DNA of 64,000 nucleotides from the NCBI RefSeq assembly GCF_001618425.1, contig NZ_BDCU01000030.1:248001-312000 (forward strand), given 5' to 3'. This document shows positions 17,744 to 26,835 of this stretch, piece by piece. Numbering within the stretch: position 1 is the first letter of the stretch; each line of letters opens with the position of its first letter. The DNA comes from Nocardia fusca NBRC 14340 (lineage in GTDB: Bacteria > Actinomycetota > Actinomycetes > Mycobacteriales > Mycobacteriaceae). Position numbers and translations under genes: made by a program. Under the pieces are notes generated by a model, which was given only the letters and a program-made list of their open reading frames with translations, was not told the DNA's origin and searched no databases.

Positions 17744-18622
17744 GTGCGTTACCCCCTGCTCACCGGTGCGGCTCCCCGCGTGGCCGCACCCGCCACTGTC
17801 CTGGCCGCCGCGGCGATCCTGTTCGCCGGTGTGCCCGCCGGCCTGCCCTCGGCCGATGCCGTACCGCACGCCCATACCCAGGGTTGCGCGAACGGCTTCG
17901 ACTGCGATCTGGCCGCCCGAATCGAATCCGTCAATGCGTATCTGGACTCCCGCCCCGGCGTCACCGGCTACGTCGTCCGTGACCGCCAGACCGGCGCGGT
18001 CTACGCCAGCCCGCATGCCGAGGACATGGTGTTCACCGCGTCCACCATCAAACTGGCCATCGCCTCGGATCTACTCAACCGCGCCCGGGTCGGGGCCATC
18101 GCCCTTCCGCCGGAGGATCGTCAGCTCCTGGAGCAGATGATGTCCACCTCCAACGACCAGGCCACCGACCTGCTGTGGAACAAGTACTCCGGTCTCGACG
18201 GCCAGGCGTTCAACAATGCGTTCCGCGCGAACGGGATGACCAGCCTCCGGCCCGAGCCGTCGCCCAACGGGCGCCCGAACTGGGGTTTTCAGAAGACCAC
18301 CGCGGCCGATCTGGACCGGCTCATGTCCAATGTGCTGGACCGGATGCACCCCGACGATCGCGGCTACCTGCTCGACCTGATGCGCCGGGTCGATTCCAAC
18401 CAGCACTGGGGTGTGTGGGGCGCCGGCTCGGCCATGCGGCCGGGCCTGAAGAACGGCTGGTCGGAGGAACAGGGCGGCTGGGTGGTGAACTCGGTCGGTT
18501 TCGCCGGGCCGGGTGAGCGCTACACGCTCGCGATCATGACCGCGATGAACGGTGAGGGCGGCTACCAGGAAGGCGCCGAAACCGATACGACGATCGCCGA
18601 AAAACTGCTGGCCGGACGCTGA
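17744..18622 (+). CDS. Secreted serine hydrolase of the class A beta-lactamase fold
   Basis: 292 residues from GTG 17744, chosen because AAGGTG lies 7 bases upstream; an in-frame ATG at 17726 would add 6 residues. The N-terminal hydrophobic stretch (about 12-33) is a signal peptide or anchor. The nucleophile motif is STIK (100-103), the second motif is SND (136-138), and KNGW stands where KTG is usual. The lack of KTG and of a clear class-A Glu166 motif makes efficient beta-lactam hydrolysis doubtful; peptidoglycan-related esterase or peptidase activity, as in Rv3594/BlaI-independent relatives of actinomycetes, is as likely. A strong hairpin follows. Confidence 0.8.
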   Translation: MRYPLLTGAAPRVAAPATVLAAAAILFAGVPAGLPSADAVPHAHTQGCANGFDCDLAARIESVNAYLDSRPGVTGYVVRDRQTGAVYASPHAEDMVFTASTIKLAIASDLLNRARVGAIALPPEDRQLLEQMMSTSNDQATDLLWNKYSGLDGQAFNNAFRANGMTSLRPEPSPNGRPNWGFQKTTAADLDRLMSNVLDRMHPDDRGYLLDLMRRVDSNQHWGVWGAGSAMRPGLKNGWSEEQGGWVVNSVGFAGPGERYTLAIMTAMNGEGGYQEGAETDTTIAEKLLAGR

Positions 18623-18641
18623 TCACCGCGACCGGCACATT

Positions 18642-18671
18642 CCGGGCCCCCGTTGCGCAACGGGGGCCCGG
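18642..18671. terminator. Bidirectional hairpin between the serine hydrolase and the P450
   Basis: 14-base perfect arms (CCGGGCCCCCGTTG and its complement) with a 2-base loop, 19 bases after the serine-hydrolase stop and just beyond the stop of the convergent P450. No U-tract follows, as is usual in high-GC actinomycetes. Confidence 0.8.
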
Positions 18672-18692
18672 AGTCGTTTCGCACGCGATGTC

Positions 18693-20177
18693 TCAGTTGA
18701 GCCGGCGCAACCGCATCGGGGCATCGTCGCGCGGGAACGGGATGGTGGTGAAGCCCCATGGCATCCGATAGGTGTCCGGGAAGCTCCACTCGTAATCGCG
18801 GACGAGCGCCGAGATGATCGTCTTGACCTCGAAGGTGCCGAAATGCATCCCGATGCACTTGTGCGAACCGGCACCGAACGGCATCCAGGCCAGCCGGTGC
18901 GATTTGTCCTCGCGCCGCTCCTCGGAGAACCGTAACGGATCGAAGACCTCGGGGTCGGTCCACAACTCCTCGAGCAGATGGTTCACCTGGTAACCGAGGT
19001 CCACCGGAGTACCGGCGGGGATGTAGTGGCCGAGGATCTCGGTATCGCGGACCGCGCGGCGCACCATCCCCGGTACCGGCGGCATGAGGCGCAGACTCTC
19101 CTTCACCACGAGATCCAGCGTGCGCAAGGTGTCCAGATCGGCGATCGTCGGAGACTGGTTGTCCAGATCCAGCGCCCGCACCTCCGCGCGCACCTGCTGC
19201 TGCCATTCCGGGTGTTTGCCCAGGTAGTAGGCCACGGCCGTAGCGGTGGTCGTGGTCGTATCGTGCGCGGCCATGATCAGGAAGATCATATGGTTGACCA
19301 CATCGGCGTCACTGAACACCGAGCCGTCCTCGGCCCGCGCATGACACAGGCCCGAGAAGAAATCCGGGGCGTCGCTGCGCCGTTTCTCCGGCACCATCGC
19401 GGTGAAGTACTCCTCGAGTACGGCCCGGCCGCGCAACCCCGCGCGCCATTTCCCACCGGGCACGTTGTGGCGCATCAAGGCCAGCCCGGCGTGGGTGCAG
19501 GCGACGAAGGCGTCGGTGAGATCCTTGCGCTGGTCACCGACCTCGACCGCCATGAAGGTCTCCCCCGCGATATCGAGGGCCAGCTCCTTGATCGCCGGGA
19601 ACAGTTGCACGGTCCGGCTCGCATCCTTACCTTCCGGCACCCAGCGGCCGATACTGGCGCGCACCACCGGGGTCAGCTCGGCGAGATGGGCCTCCAGCCG
19701 TTCCCGGGTGAACGCCTGCTGCATGATCCGGCGATGGAACATGTGCTCGTCGAATTCGAGCAGCAGCAGCCCGCGACGGAAGAAGGGCCCGATGAAGTAG
19801 TCCCAGCCCTGCCCGAAATCGCGACGGCGCCGGCCGACCACCTCGTCGATGGCGTCGGGCCCGGCGGCGAACACCCGGTCCATCCCCATGGAACTGTTGA
19901 TGTTCACCGGCCCGAAGCGGCGGTACTTGTCCAGCAGTTCGGCCGGACCCCAGCGCATGTAGTGGAACGTGCGCCCCACATACGGCAGGCCCGCATCGCC
20001 GCGTACGGCCACCGTGTCACTACCGCGGGGCGGGGTGGCCAGCGTCCGCTGCCGATCCGGCACTGTCAACAGCAGCCGGTCGACCATACTTCGGTGCGGG
20101 ATCTCGATGAGCGCCGAATTCTCGGTATCGGTGCGCGCACGCGCGCGATGCGCGGCGACACGGTCGACGGTGACCAT
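18693..20177 (-). CDS. Cytochrome P450
   Basis: 494 residues. The I-helix is MAAHDTTTTTATAV, the K-helix ExxR is KESLRL, and the haem loop is FGAGSHKCIGMHFG with the thiolate Cys. The length and the N-terminal segment (LPYVGRTFHYMRWGP) fit actinobacterial P450s related to the CYP51/CYP136-like branch, likely acting on a hydrophobic sterol-like or terpenoid substrate; that is inference. The ATG at 20177 is preceded by AGGAGG; upstream in-frame codons to 20285 are not needed. Ferredoxin and reductase partners are not adjacent. It is divergent from ndh. Confidence 0.9.
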   Translation of the reverse strand: MVTVDRVAAHRARARTDTENSALIEIPHRSMVDRLLLTVPDRQRTLATPPRGSDTVAVRGDAGLPYVGRTFHYMRWGPAELLDKYRRFGPVNINSSMGMDRVFAAGPDAIDEVVGRRRRDFGQGWDYFIGPFFRRGLLLLEFDEHMFHRRIMQQAFTRERLEAHLAELTPVVRASIGRWVPEGKDASRTVQLFPAIKELALDIAGETFMAVEVGDQRKDLTDAFVACTHAGLALMRHNVPGGKWRAGLRGRAVLEEYFTAMVPEKRRSDAPDFFSGLCHARAEDGSVFSDADVVNHMIFLIMAAHDTTTTTATAVAYYLGKHPEWQQQVRAEVRALDLDNQSPTIADLDTLRTLDLVVKESLRLMPPVPGMVRRAVRDTEILGHYIPAGTPVDLGYQVNHLLEELWTDPEVFDPLRFSEERREDKSHRLAWMPFGAGSHKCIGMHFGTFEVKTIISALVRDYEWSFPDTYRMPWGFTTIPFPRDDAPMRLRRLN

Positions 20178-20429
20178 GGCGAAACCTCCTGAGAGACAGC
20201 ACCCATCGTATTGTCTTTGTTGCAACGGCTCAGCCCAATCCACCGAATCGGTATCATCCGGCCTCCCGCCGAGACCCCGTCGCAATGGCTATCGTGGTGA
20301 GCTGCCGCACCACCGCGAGTGAACAACGGGCGTCTGACTGTGTCGTATCCGGGTACTGCTACTACCGTGTGCGTTGTCAGGAAATGATCACCAGGGCAGC
20401 ACCGGGCCCACCGCCGGCGAGGAGCGACC

Positions 20430-21908
20430 ATGAGCACGCAACCTGTTGGGAACGGCCGGCACCGCGTCGTCGTCATCGGATCGGGTTTCGGCGGCCTGTT
20501 CGGCACCAAACATCTCAAACGCGCCGACGTCGACGTCACCCTCATCTCCAAAACCACCACCCACCTCTTCCAGCCGCTGCTCTACCAGGTCGCGACCGGC
20601 ATCCTGTCGGTCGGCGAGATCGCGCCGGCGACCCGGCTCGTGCTGCGCAAACAGAAGAACGCCCGGGTGCTGCTGGGCGAGGTCACCGAGATCGACCTGG
20701 AGAAACGCACCGTCACCTCGGTGCTGCTCGGCGAATCGACGGTGACCCCCTACGACAGCCTCATCGTGGCCACCGGGGCACAGCAGTCGTATTTCGGCAA
20801 CGACCAGTTCGCCACCTTCGCGCCGGGTATGAAGACCATCGACGACGCCCTGGAACTGCGCGGCCGCATCCTCGGCTCGTTCGAACAGGCCGAGGTGGCA
20901 CAGACCCAGGAGGAGCGCGACCGGCTGCTCACCTTCGTGGTGGTGGGCGCCGGGCCGACCGGGGTCGAACTGGCCGGGCAGATCGCCGAACTCGCCGATC
21001 GCACCTTGGAGGGCACCTTCCACAACATCGATCCCCGCGACGCCCGGGTGATCCTGGTCGAGGGCGCGGGCGCGGTACTGGGCCCGATGGGACCGAAGCT
21101 CGGCGGCAAGGCGCAGCGGCGTCTGGAATCCATGGGCGTGGAGATCCAATTGAACGCCCTGGTCACCGACGTGGACGCGCACGGGGTCACGGTGAAGGAC
21201 GCCGACGGCACCAGCCGCCGCATCGAATCGGCGTGCAAGGTCTGGTCGGCCGGGGTGCAGGCCAGCCCGCTGGGCAAGATGGTCGCCGACCAGTCCGACG
21301 GTACCGAGGTCGACCGGGCCGGGCGGGTCGTGGTGGAACCCGACCTCACCGTCAAGGGGCATCCGAACGTCTTCGTCGTCGGCGACCTGATGTCGGTACC
21401 GGGCGTCCCGGGCCAGGCCCAGGGAGCCATCCAGGGCGCCACCTACGCCGCGAAACAGATCAAGGCGGAGTTGGCGGGTAAGCAGACGGCACAGGAGCGC
21501 AGGCCGTTCTCCTACTTCAACAAGGGCAGTATGGCGACGATCTCGCGCTTCAGCGCCGTCTGCCAGGTGGGCAAACTGGAGTTCGGGGGGTTCATCGCCT
21601 GGCTGGCCTGGCTCGGCCTGCACCTGTACTACCTGGTCGGCTACCGCAGCCGGATCACCACGATCTTCCAGTGGTTCGTCACCTTCCTCGGCCGCACTCG
21701 CGGCCAGATGGCGGCGACCGAGCAGTGGATCTTCGCGCGCCTGGCTTTGGAGGCGGTGTACGGCGACAGCGAAGAGGGCGAGGAGATCGTGCGCGGCGCG
21801 GCGGGTCGCCGGCCCCCGGCGCCCTCCCCCGGGACTCCGGCCGTCACCGCCGAAGCCGTCGACACCGGCACACCCGAGAAGCACGGTGGCGATCGCAAAG
21901 TCGGCTGA
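20430..21908 (+). CDS. ndh: Type II NADH:quinone oxidoreductase
   Basis: 492-residue single-subunit, non-proton-pumping NADH dehydrogenase feeding electrons to menaquinone. The FAD motif is VVVIGSGFGGLFG near the N-terminus and the NADH motif VVVGAGPTGVELAGQI in the middle; NVFVVGDLM and QGAIQGATYAAKQI are characteristic of the family. The C-terminal hydrophobic/amphipathic stretch (FGGFIAWLAWLGLHLYYLVG) anchors it to the membrane. The tail of about 45 residues is low in complexity. Ribosome site GAGGAG-like (GGCGAGGAGCG) just before ATG. Divergent from the P450. Confidence 0.93.
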   Translation: MSTQPVGNGRHRVVVIGSGFGGLFGTKHLKRADVDVTLISKTTTHLFQPLLYQVATGILSVGEIAPATRLVLRKQKNARVLLGEVTEIDLEKRTVTSVLLGESTVTPYDSLIVATGAQQSYFGNDQFATFAPGMKTIDDALELRGRILGSFEQAEVAQTQEERDRLLTFVVVGAGPTGVELAGQIAELADRTLEGTFHNIDPRDARVILVEGAGAVLGPMGPKLGGKAQRRLESMGVEIQLNALVTDVDAHGVTVKDADGTSRRIESACKVWSAGVQASPLGKMVADQSDGTEVDRAGRVVVEPDLTVKGHPNVFVVGDLMSVPGVPGQAQGAIQGATYAAKQIKAELAGKQTAQERRPFSYFNKGSMATISRFSAVCQVGKLEFGGFIAWLAWLGLHLYYLVGYRSRITTIFQWFVTFLGRTRGQMAATEQWIFARLALEAVYGDSEEGEEIVRGAAGRRPPAPSPGTPAVTAEAVDTGTPEKHGGDRKVG

Positions 21909-21985
21909 CCGGGCTCACCTCCCCGATTCGGCGCCCTTCCGGAGCTAACATCTGGCAATCAGATCATCTCCGCAGAGAGGCGACC

Positions 21986-22867
21986 ATGGGCAAGCACAGG
22001 ACAACCGTCCGGTCCCGGCGCGCCGCCGGATCGGTCGTCGCGGCGGGAGCCGTCCCGCTCATCGCGACCCTGATCGGCGCCGGGACGGCCCACGCCGATG
22101 TTCACCCCGCTCCGCTCGCCCCATCCGCCGTTCCCGCCGCATTCCCGGCGATACCCCCGCTGCCGCCACTGCCCGCGCTGCCCGCCGGTCTGCTCCCGCC
22201 CGCACCGGATCCGGCCGTGAATCCGCTCGGCGCGGCCGTCGGCGCGGTGCACGAGGCCACCCGGTCGGTGACCGATGCCGTCACCGCGGCTACCACCCAG
22301 TTCATCCGTCCGGCGCCCGGGGCACTGCTGCCCGCGGCGCCGAGACCGGCGGTGATTCCCGGGGTCCGGCCCGTGGACGGCCATGCGGCACCCGGAGCCG
22401 CACCACCCGCAGTCGGCCCGGCCACACCGATCGAGACTCCGCCGGGCACTCTGCGGGTCGGCGATCTGGAGATGAGCCTGCCGTTCGATACGCGAGAGCT
22501 CGATGCCGGTGCCGACCGGGCCCAGGAACAGCTGACGGCCTTCCTGGACTCGTCCGGTATCGAGCGCAGCCGGGCGGACCGGGTCGCCGCCCAGGCCATG
22601 AGTTCCGGCCTGATCGGTGCCGGGATCGGCGCCGCGGTCGCGGCACCGGTGGCCATTCCGTTCGCGATGCTCGGCGCCGCCGCGGGTTTCGTGGTCGGGC
22701 TGCCCTTCCTCCCCACCGGACTCGTCATCGGACCCGTCCTCGGCGCCACCCTCGCCTACGGGGTGGTCACGGTACCGGCCGTGATCGCCGGTGCAGCGCT
22801 CGGCGCCGCATTCGGAGCGACCGACGGTTTCACCACGCAGCCGTTCGGCCCGCTGCCACCGCTGTAA
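21986..22867 (+). CDS. Secreted glycine-rich protein, paralog A of a three-member family
   Basis: 293 residues, function unknown. Signal peptide with a basic N-end (MGKHRTTVRSRRAAG) and an Ala-rich core ending AHADV. Then a Pro/Ala-rich segment (about 32-140). The shared core follows: PIETPPGTLRVGDLEMSLPF, then a helical region with LTAFLDSSGIERSRADRVAAQ. The last 90 residues are two or three glycine-rich hydrophobic stretches, like a glycine-zipper membrane insert. Nearly the same architecture and the same length as paralog B just downstream, and similar to paralog C at 36455. Probably an envelope or outer-membrane (mycomembrane) protein; inference only. Confidence 0.8.
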   Translation: MGKHRTTVRSRRAAGSVVAAGAVPLIATLIGAGTAHADVHPAPLAPSAVPAAFPAIPPLPPLPALPAGLLPPAPDPAVNPLGAAVGAVHEATRSVTDAVTAATTQFIRPAPGALLPAAPRPAVIPGVRPVDGHAAPGAAPPAVGPATPIETPPGTLRVGDLEMSLPFDTRELDAGADRAQEQLTAFLDSSGIERSRADRVAAQAMSSGLIGAGIGAAVAAPVAIPFAMLGAAAGFVVGLPFLPTGLVIGPVLGATLAYGVVTVPAVIAGAALGAAFGATDGFTTQPFGPLPPL

Positions 22868-23168
22868 CCGAGCACCCACGGCGACCTCGGACCGCGCCGA
22901 ACCTGCCTTCCGCCACGGCGGCGGTATGCCCATCCCGGTGTCCTCCCGGGCGGCACAGGGTCCGGATATCCCGGCCCGCACCGGTCGGCCGCCGTGATCC
23001 CCGCGTACCGGCGTCGGATCGCGGGCGAATCACCGGACAACCATTACCCCGCCACCTGAAAACCCGCGCCACCTGTTGCTGTAAGGCGGCTGAACGGGCC
23101 GGACCCATCCGCGCCGGGCTCTGGAACGAATCTCTGGCAAACCGACAAATTCCCGGAGAAAGGCGACC
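22868..23168. other. Gap between paralogs A and B, with a duplicated leader
   Basis: No gene seen. The 40-odd bases before both genes share TCTGGCAA followed by a similar spacer and GCGACCATGGG (ending at the ATGs at 21986 and 23169). This indicates that the duplication included the 5' region, so the two genes may share regulation. Confidence 0.6.
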
Positions 23169-24050
23169 ATGGGTAAGCACAGGGCAACCGGCCCGTCCCG
23201 GCGTGCTGCCGGCTCGGTCGTCGCGGCGGGCGCGATCCCGCTCATCGCGACACTGATCGGCGCCGGCACCGCCAATGCCGAGGTACTCCCCGCTCCACCC
23301 GCGTCATCCCCGATTCCCGCCGCGCTACCGGCGCTGCCCCCGGCCCCGATCGCGACGGTGGACCCGTTCGGCGTGGCCACCGACACCGTGCGGGAGGCGG
23401 CCCGGGTCGTGGTCCGATCGGCCACCGATACGATCACCGCGGCCACGGCACCGTTCACCCACGCCGCGCCCGCGGCTCCCGCGGTCCTGCGGCCGGCCGT
23501 GATCGCGGACCCGGTGGCGCCCGCCCCCGCCACCCGGCCGGTGCCGAATCACACCTATCTCGCACCGCAGGGGGAATTGCACGCGCCCGCGCCGGTCGCG
23601 CCGGTCGCGCCGATCGAGGCGCCGCCGGGCAAACTGCGGATCGGGAACGTCGAAATGGACGCGCCGTTCGATGTGCGCGACATCAACACCGGCGCCGCGC
23701 AGACCGAGGCGCAGCTGGCCACCTTCCTGGACTCGGTCGGCGTCGAGCGCAGCCGCTCGGACAAGATCGCCGCACAGACCCTGGGCTCGGCCGCCATCGG
23801 CGCCTCGGTGGCCAATACGCTGGCCTCCCCCCTCGCCGGCACCTCGGCCATGGTCGGCGCGGTCGCCGGCTTCATCTCGGGGATCCCGTTCCTGCCGATC
23901 GGGCTGCTCATCGGGCCGATCCTGGGCGCGGCCATCGGCTACGCGGTGATCGCCGGGCCGGCGGCCGCCGCCGGCGCGGCCATCGGAGGAGCGGTCGGCG
24001 CGGCGGACGGTTTCGCCGCCGCCCCGTACGGCACCCAGCCGGCGCAGTGA
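23169..24050 (+). CDS. Secreted glycine-rich protein, paralog B
   Basis: 293 residues, the same length as paralog A. The signal peptide (MGKHRATGPSRRAAGSVVAA) is almost identical. After a Pro/Ala-rich segment it carries HAPAPVAPVAPIEAPPGKL, then RIGNVEMDAPFD and LATFLDSVGVERSRSDKIAAQ, and ends in glycine/alanine-rich hydrophobic stretches (residues about 205-285). It shares the LHAPAPVAPV motif with paralog C, which A lacks. The function is unknown; secretion is well supported. It converges on the MFS gene with 38 bases between. Confidence 0.8.
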   Translation: MGKHRATGPSRRAAGSVVAAGAIPLIATLIGAGTANAEVLPAPPASSPIPAALPALPPAPIATVDPFGVATDTVREAARVVVRSATDTITAATAPFTHAAPAAPAVLRPAVIADPVAPAPATRPVPNHTYLAPQGELHAPAPVAPVAPIEAPPGKLRIGNVEMDAPFDVRDINTGAAQTEAQLATFLDSVGVERSRSDKIAAQTLGSAAIGASVANTLASPLAGTSAMVGAVAGFISGIPFLPIGLLIGPILGAAIGYAVIAGPAAAAGAAIGGAVGAADGFAAAPYGTQPAQ

Positions 24051-24088
24051 TCGAAGGTGGCCGGCGGTCCACCGGCCGCCGGCCACCC

Positions 24089-25588
24089 TCACCGGTCGTC
24101 GGCCGGCGAACCGGCCGGGCGATCACCCCGGCCCACTACGAAGGCGACCACCCCCATCAGCAACAGCACGCCGGCGCCGGCCGCGATGGACGCGTGCGCG
24201 CCGGTGACGAACGATTCCCGCGCCGCGGCCAGCAATCCGGAATCGGCCGCGTACCGCTGGATCGTCTCCCCGAGGGTCGGCGCGAACTCACCGCCGGCGC
24301 GGAAGACCAGCGCCGCGAGCGAGCCCAGCAGGGCCAGACCCAAGGCGTTACCGAGTTCGAAACTGGTTTCGGAGATGCCGACCGCCGAACCGGCCCGTTC
24401 CGGCGGGACCGACGCCACCGCCACCTCCGAGACCAGCGTGAACACAATGCCGTAGCCGATACCGGCGATCGCCGATCCGGCCACGTACCAGCCCGCGCCG
24501 CCGTCGGCGCCGATACCGAGCACCAGCAGGTTGCCGACCGCGGCCGTCACCAGTGCCGTGACGAACGCCCACCGCACACCGAGCAGCCGGGCCACCGCCG
24601 ACCCGCTCACCGAGAAGATGAACACGGTGATCGCCATGGGGATACCGAGCACGGCCGCCTGCAAGGGGTCCCGTCCGGTCACCGACTGCAACCAAATACT
24701 GCTCAGATAGCTGAGCCCGGCCAGCGACATCATCGCGGCGGTACTCGACCCGATGGCGACCGAGAACCGGGCGCGGGTGAACAGCGACAGATCGACCAGT
24801 GGGTGGGCCAGTCGCCGCTGCCGGCGCATGAACAGGGTCAGCACCGCCGCGCCGAGGAACGCGCTGACGAAGGCCTCCACATCGGGCCCGTGTTCGGCGA
24901 TGTGCTTCACCGCGTACACCGCGGGCAGGATCCCGCCGATGGACAGTGCCACGCTGGGCAGATCGAGCGGTCCCAGCGCGGCGGCCCGGTGCTCGGGCAG
25001 CAGCAGCGGCGCGAACGCGAGCAGCACCAGCAGGACCGGCACATTGATCAAAAACACCGACCCCCACGCGAAGTGGTGCAACAGGACGCCGCCGATGATC
25101 GGCCCGACGGCCGAGCCCCCGGCGAAGAACGCCGTCCAGATCCCGATCGCCCGCGAACGTTGCCGCTGGTCCGGAAAGAGATCGGAGATGAGCGCGAGAC
25201 TCGACGGGAGCAAGGTGGCCCCGCCGATCCCCATCAGCGCGCGGGCCGCGATGAGCACCGCCGCGCTGGGCGCGAAGGCCGCGATCGCCGAGGCGGTGCC
25301 GAACACGGTCGCGCCCGCGAGCAGGACGGTGCGGCGGCCGATCCGGTCACCCAGATTGCCCATGGTGATCAGCAGACCGGCGATGAGGAACCCATAGATG
25401 TCGAGGATCCACAACTGCTGGGCGGCGCTCGGATCGAGATCGGCGGTGAGGGTGGGCAACGCCAGGAACAACACCGACATATCCATGGACACCAGCAGCA
25501 CCGGCAGCAGGAGCACGGCCAGACCGAACCAGGCACGCCGCCCGCCGCTCGTATCCGGTGCGGTCCGTGCCGCCTCCACGTTCGTCAT
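24089..25588 (-). CDS. MFS multidrug exporter, DHA2 (14-TM, SmvA/QacA-like)
   Basis: 499 residues with about 14 hydrophobic segments. Motif A GNLGDRIGRRTVLLAG lies between TM2 and TM3, and motif C-like GSAVGPIIGGVLL lies in TM5, as in proton-antiport drug exporters. An acidic residue in TM1 (VSMDMSVLFLALP) is typical of QacA/SmvA-type cation exporters. It probably expels hydrophobic or cationic compounds. No dedicated regulator lies next to it. It is divergent from the lycopene cyclase. Confidence 0.85.
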   Translation of the reverse strand: MTNVEAARTAPDTSGGRRAWFGLAVLLLPVLLVSMDMSVLFLALPTLTADLDPSAAQQLWILDIYGFLIAGLLITMGNLGDRIGRRTVLLAGATVFGTASAIAAFAPSAAVLIAARALMGIGGATLLPSSLALISDLFPDQRQRSRAIGIWTAFFAGGSAVGPIIGGVLLHHFAWGSVFLINVPVLLVLLAFAPLLLPEHRAAALGPLDLPSVALSIGGILPAVYAVKHIAEHGPDVEAFVSAFLGAAVLTLFMRRQRRLAHPLVDLSLFTRARFSVAIGSSTAAMMSLAGLSYLSSIWLQSVTGRDPLQAAVLGIPMAITVFIFSVSGSAVARLLGVRWAFVTALVTAAVGNLLVLGIGADGGAGWYVAGSAIAGIGYGIVFTLVSEVAVASVPPERAGSAVGISETSFELGNALGLALLGSLAALVFRAGGEFAPTLGETIQRYAADSGLLAAARESFVTGAHASIAAGAGVLLLMGVVAFVVGRGDRPAGSPADDR

Positions 25589-25728
25589 CCATGTTCCTTC
25601 CGGGTCGTCGGTTCACCCAGTCGTAACACGCGTGACCGCGGCGACTGTTCCTGGCCACGGCGGCGCGCGGCGATGATCACCACCACCCCGGTGGGCGCGG
25701 CGCCCGGCGGCCGTGTTTCGATCCGACG

Positions 25729-26835
25729 GTGAGCGCCGATATCGCCATCTGCGGGCTCGGGCCGGCCGGGCGCGCGCTCGCCCACCGCTGTCTGGCCCGC
25801 GGGATGACCGTGCTCGTCGTGGACCCGAATCCCCGGCGGGTCTGGCGGGCCACCTACGCCGCCTGGTCCGACGAACTCCCCGCCTGGCTCGACGGCTCCG
25901 TCGTCGCGGCCACCGTCGCGCGACCGCGGGCGCACGGCCTGCGCGATCACAGCATCCCGCGCGCGTATTCCGTACTGGACACCGCCCGGCTCCAGCAGTC
26001 CCTCGATCTCACCGGCGCCACGGTGGTGCCGGGGCGGGCGGTGGCACTCGACCGGCGCACGGTGACTCTCGACAGCGGCCGGGTCCTGCGCGCCGGCCGG
26101 GTCGTCGACGCGCGCGGGTTACGGCGCCGGCCGGGCCGGGCCGAGCAAACCGCCTACGGCCTGAAGCTGACCCGCGACACCACGTCGGAGTCCGCACTGT
26201 TCATGGACTGGCGACCGGACAACGGTGCCGCCCCGGGCGCGACCCCCTCGTTCCTCTACGCGGTACCGCTGGGTGCCGACGCCGTGCTGTACGAGGAAAC
26301 CTGCCTGGTGGGCGCACCCGCCCTCACCCAGGAGGAACTCGCGCGCCGCCTGCACCACCGGCTGCGGGCACGGCATATCGCGACGGCGGGTGACGAACCG
26401 GTCGAGCGGGTGCGCTTCCCGGTCGCCGGCGGCAGGCCCGGTGCCGGCCGCTTCGGTGCGGCGGGCGGGTATCTGCATCCCGCCACCGGCTACAGCGTCG
26501 CGGCCGCATTGGCGGCTGCCGAGTCCGTCGCCGCCGGCGGCTCGGGGTGGACCAACGCGGCGCGTGCGGTCCACCGGCTCCGGCAGGCCGGGCTGCGGGC
26601 GTTGCTGGCCCTGCCGCCGACCGAGATCCCGCGTTTCTTCGACGCGTTCTTCGACCTCGATATCGAACTGCAACGCGCCTATCTCTCGCGGCGCGACGAT
26701 CCGATCGGCATGCTCACCGCCATGTCCGGGCTCTTTTTCGGGCTTCCGGCCCCCGTGCGGACCCGGCTCGCGGCGGCGACACTCGGACTGCGACCGATCT
26801 CGCTCCGGGGGTCCGGTTCGGTCATCATGGAGTGA
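25729..26835 (+). CDS. Lycopene cyclase (CrtL/CrtY family)
   Basis: 368-residue FAD/NAD-dependent cyclase that forms the rings of carotenes from lycopene. The N-terminal dinucleotide motif is DIAICGLGPAGRALA, followed by VVDPNP, the redox-cofactor-contact region TYAAWSDELP (typical of CrtL/CrtY) and FLYAVPLG. Later come YEETCLV and GGYLHPATGYSV. GTG start at 25729. No other carotenoid genes are in the window. The TGA overlaps the Ku start (TGATG), so the two are translationally coupled, an odd pairing of pigment synthesis and DNA repair. Confidence 0.85.
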   Translation: MSADIAICGLGPAGRALAHRCLARGMTVLVVDPNPRRVWRATYAAWSDELPAWLDGSVVAATVARPRAHGLRDHSIPRAYSVLDTARLQQSLDLTGATVVPGRAVALDRRTVTLDSGRVLRAGRVVDARGLRRRPGRAEQTAYGLKLTRDTTSESALFMDWRPDNGAAPGATPSFLYAVPLGADAVLYEETCLVGAPALTQEELARRLHHRLRARHIATAGDEPVERVRFPVAGGRPGAGRFGAAGGYLHPATGYSVAAALAAAESVAAGGSGWTNAARAVHRLRQAGLRALLALPPTEIPRFFDAFFDLDIELQRAYLSRRDDPIGMLTAMSGLFFGLPAPVRTRLAAATLGLRPISLRGSGSVIME

